From: Victivallaceae bacterium
GTDB lineage: Bacteria > Verrucomicrobiota > Lentisphaeria > Victivallales > Victivallaceae
Reading direction: 5' to 3'
Length of the DNA: 7,747 bases
Assembly: GCA_028717165.1 (NCBI GenBank)
Contig: JAQUOK010000123.1
Span: 1-7,747, forward strand
Numbering within the stretch: the first letter of the stretch is position 1; each line of letters opens with the position of its first letter. The position numbers and the translations under genes are program-made. The notes beneath the pieces were generated by a model that was not told the DNA's origin, ran no database searches, and worked only from the letters and a program-made list of their open reading frames with translations. Shown here piece by piece: positions 6,592 through 7,747 of the stretch.

Positions 6592-7416
6592 TTACTTCCC
6601 GATTCCCAGGTTACCGAAATCCTTGCGTTCATAGACTTTTTCGACATAGGCCGCTATCGGTTTTTTGACCAAGGTCTTTTTATCTTTCACGTCATCGGCG
6701 TAGCGTACCCATAAATAATCCCAGCCTTTCTTCTCGGTAACGGTCAGATCGCCGACCTTGATGCTTTTGCGGTTGGCCGAAACCGCAAACTTGTAAGTGA
6801 CTTCCCAGAGATTGCTGCTGGAATCCCCGCGCCGCGAACCGCTCGCTCCCAGGAACAGCACTTCGCCCTCGGTGTAGCCTTTGAACGCCCCGTTGTTGAC
6901 GCTCCCGGTCAGTTCGCCGATGGTTTTCTTGTATTTCGTCGTGACCTTACTCGGTTTCAGGTAGTGGGTTTCGGAAAAATTCATTATCGGCATGGTGACG
7001 TCCACGCCCTTGACATCCTCCCCGTCATAACCGATGGCTCCGCTATAGTCCGGCGCGGTCGAAGGATATTTTGATATCGTTTCCAGCGACTGCGTCAAAT
7101 GCTGCGTCCCCCCGCCGGTATCGAACGAGTAAACCGGATCGGAATCATCATCGCTTGAAGTATTGGTTTCGTCGAACCCGGCCTTGTACTGTGCCGTAAC
7201 CTTAAAAACGTTAGCGCTGATGCGTTCATCTATTTCGATGGATTCCAGCGGAATGCTGTTGTACATGATCGGCACATTCGCCAATGCAAATGCAATCGCC
7301 GCGTCCTCGTCTTCGACCTCAAAGACGAAATACGGGATTTCGGCGGTCGTATAATTGCCGTCATCATCTATTGCCTGGGTCCGGTCAAAAAACGCCGGTT
7401 CGATTCTTGCTTCCAT
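6592..7416 (-). CDS. Conserved-type phage protein of unknown function
   Basis: This 274-residue protein is first in the visible part of the operon. An N-terminal alpha/beta domain of about 80 residues (IPYFVFEVEDEDAAIAFAL, ISANVFKVTAQYK) is followed by an acidic, serine-rich linker at 82-94 (DETNTSSDDDSD). The C-terminal domain, about 100-274, has the recognisable order GEVLFLGASGSRRG (184-197), WEVTYKFAVSAN (204-215) and GWDYLWVRYADD (231-242), then KPIAAYVEKVYERKDFG. From memory this order recurs in uncharacterised proteins of phage clusters, but I can name no family. The ATG at 7416 has AGGA (7425-7428, complement) 8 bases upstream. No signal peptide or membrane segment is present. A baseplate or tail-tip role is inferred only from its place upstream of the fibre genes. 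Confidence 0.85.
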   Translation of the reverse strand: MEARIEPAFFDRTQAIDDDGNYTTAEIPYFVFEVEDEDAAIAFALANVPIMYNSIPLESIEIDERISANVFKVTAQYKAGFDETNTSSDDDSDPVYSFDTGGGTQHLTQSLETISKYPSTAPDYSGAIGYDGEDVKGVDVTMPIMNFSETHYLKPSKVTTKYKKTIGELTGSVNNGAFKGYTEGEVLFLGASGSRRGDSSSNLWEVTYKFAVSANRKSIKVGDLTVTEKKGWDYLWVRYADDVKDKKTLVKKPIAAYVEKVYERKDFGNLGIGK

Positions 7417-7458
7417 AAACTATTTCCTGAAAAATATGCTGATTTTTTGTTTAAAGCC

Positions 7459-7487
7459 TTGACAATATATCAAAATTGATATATTTT
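7459..7487 (+). promoter_or_regulatory. Sigma-70-like promoter for the toxin gene
   Basis: A perfect TTGACA -35 box at 7459-7464 and TATTTT at 7482-7487 are separated by 17 bp. Transcription would begin around 7493-7496, just ahead of the AAAGGA ribosome binding site. No equally good promoter was found for the minus-strand genes in the 93-bp region 7417-7509. Confidence 0.7.
7464..7485. promoter_or_regulatory. 10-bp inverted repeat, candidate operator
   Basis: The left arm AATATATCAA (7464-7473) and right arm TTGATATATT (7476-7485) are perfect reverse complements separated by AA. The repeat fills the spacer between the -35 and -10 boxes and overlaps both ends. A dimeric helix-turn-helix protein bound there would block RNA polymerase. 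The expected ligand is the cognate HigA/XRE-type antitoxin, whose gene should follow the toxin outside the window. Confidence 0.7.
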
Positions 7488-7509
7488 ATTGATAAGCAAA
7501 GGATGATGA

Positions 7510-7747
7510 ATGTTTAAGATTTCTTATTACAACCAAACAGTCCGAAATGAAGTTGAGGCGTTTCCGGCAGGAATTAAGAAACGATACTTTGATCTTACAG
7601 ACCGGATGATTGAGCATGGCCCGTTCCTTGGAGCGCCCCATACAAAAGCCATGAAAGGCGGATTGTTTGAGATAAGCGCAAAGGCGAAAGAAGGAATAGG
7701 CCGGGCGTTTTACTGTACGGTTGTGGAAAATAAAATTGTGATGCTGC
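7510..7747 (+). CDS. higB: RelE/HigB-superfamily toxin (phage Gp49-like), 79 N-terminal residues, runs off right edge
   Basis: The frame is open to the window end and encodes a mRNA-interferase-type toxin that normally cuts mRNA on the ribosome. Recognisable parts are FPAGIKKRYFDLTDRMIEHGPFLG (two helices, residues 18-41), HTKAMKGGLFEI (44-55) and EGIGRAFYCTVVENKIVML (61-79), the core beta-sheet. Arg65 matches the position of RelE Arg61. The family is about 105-120 residues, so roughly 30-40 residues including the last strand are missing. The ATG at 7510 is chosen because AAAGGA (7498-7503) lies 6 bases upstream; the two ATGs at 7503 and 7506 are in another frame that stops after four codons. 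It is divergent from the tail genes, with its own promoter and operator. The partner antitoxin is not in view, so the higB name is by family only. Confidence 0.85.
   Translation, partial: MFKISYYNQTVRNEVEAFPAGIKKRYFDLTDRMIEHGPFLGAPHTKAMKGGLFEISAKAKEGIGRAFYCTVVENKIVML

Noticed and set aside
7417..7509. Leftward promoter for the tail operon in the divergent gap
   Set aside because: Minus-strand candidates (TTGTCA or TTGATA as -35) lack a suitable -10 at 16-18 bp, so the promoter is probably elsewhere.
7503..7517. Four-codon frame (ATGATG...TAA) overlapping the toxin start as a leader peptide
   Set aside because: Its first ATG overlaps the end of the Shine-Dalgarno, leaving no usable spacing, so it is most likely incidental.

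Overview
The window reads as the tail or receptor-binding end of a prophage or phage-like particle gene cluster in a bacterium of moderate GC. Six genes run leftward on the minus strand, tightly packed. One rightward toxin gene starts at the right edge. No DNA-replication, packaging, lysis or integrase gene is visible, so 'phage' rests on protein style: a collagen-like fibre, SVNGQTG/HSH tail-fibre motifs, a WGDGS plus leucine-rich-repeat adhesin, and a chain of structural-looking proteins with coupled starts. The host cannot be fixed from sequence alone. The style recalls prophages of gut PVC-group bacteria (Lentisphaerota/Planctomycetota), but that is recollection and low confidence.

Layout in transcription order of the minus-strand operon, right to left: (1) 7416-6592, a 274-aa conserved-type protein of unknown function; (2) 6583-5684, a 299-aa two-domain beta-rich protein with a Gly linker; (3) 5684-4803, a 293-aa protein ending in a von Willebrand factor A-like segment with a DSSGS metal-site motif; (4) a 95-bp spacer, the only sizeable gap in the operon, made of two different heptamer repeat arrays around a small hairpin; (5) 4707-1873, a 944-aa fibre with five collagen-like Gly-X-Y blocks and two internal duplications; (6) 1873-482, a 463-aa PKD-like plus BspA-type leucine-rich repeat protein; (7) 469 to beyond the left edge, the start of a third tail-fibre-like protein. 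Two junctions are one-base stop/start overlaps (TAATG at 5684, TGATG at 1873), indicating translational coupling.

The likely combined role is host or surface recognition. Three successive candidate adhesins of different architecture (collagen fibre, LRR, SVNGQTG/HSH fibre) follow three probable structural proteins, one with a possible metal-dependent adhesion site. The LRR array is clearly AT-richer than its surroundings, including its own N-terminal domain, which suggests a mosaic gene.

At the right edge a RelE/HigB-type (phage Gp49-like) toxin gene begins at 7510 on the plus strand, cut by the window end. It has a good ribosome binding site and a sigma-70-like promoter whose spacer carries a 10-bp inverted repeat, as expected for an autoregulated toxin-antitoxin operon. 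Being divergent from the tail genes, it looks like an independently expressed cargo (moron-like) module.
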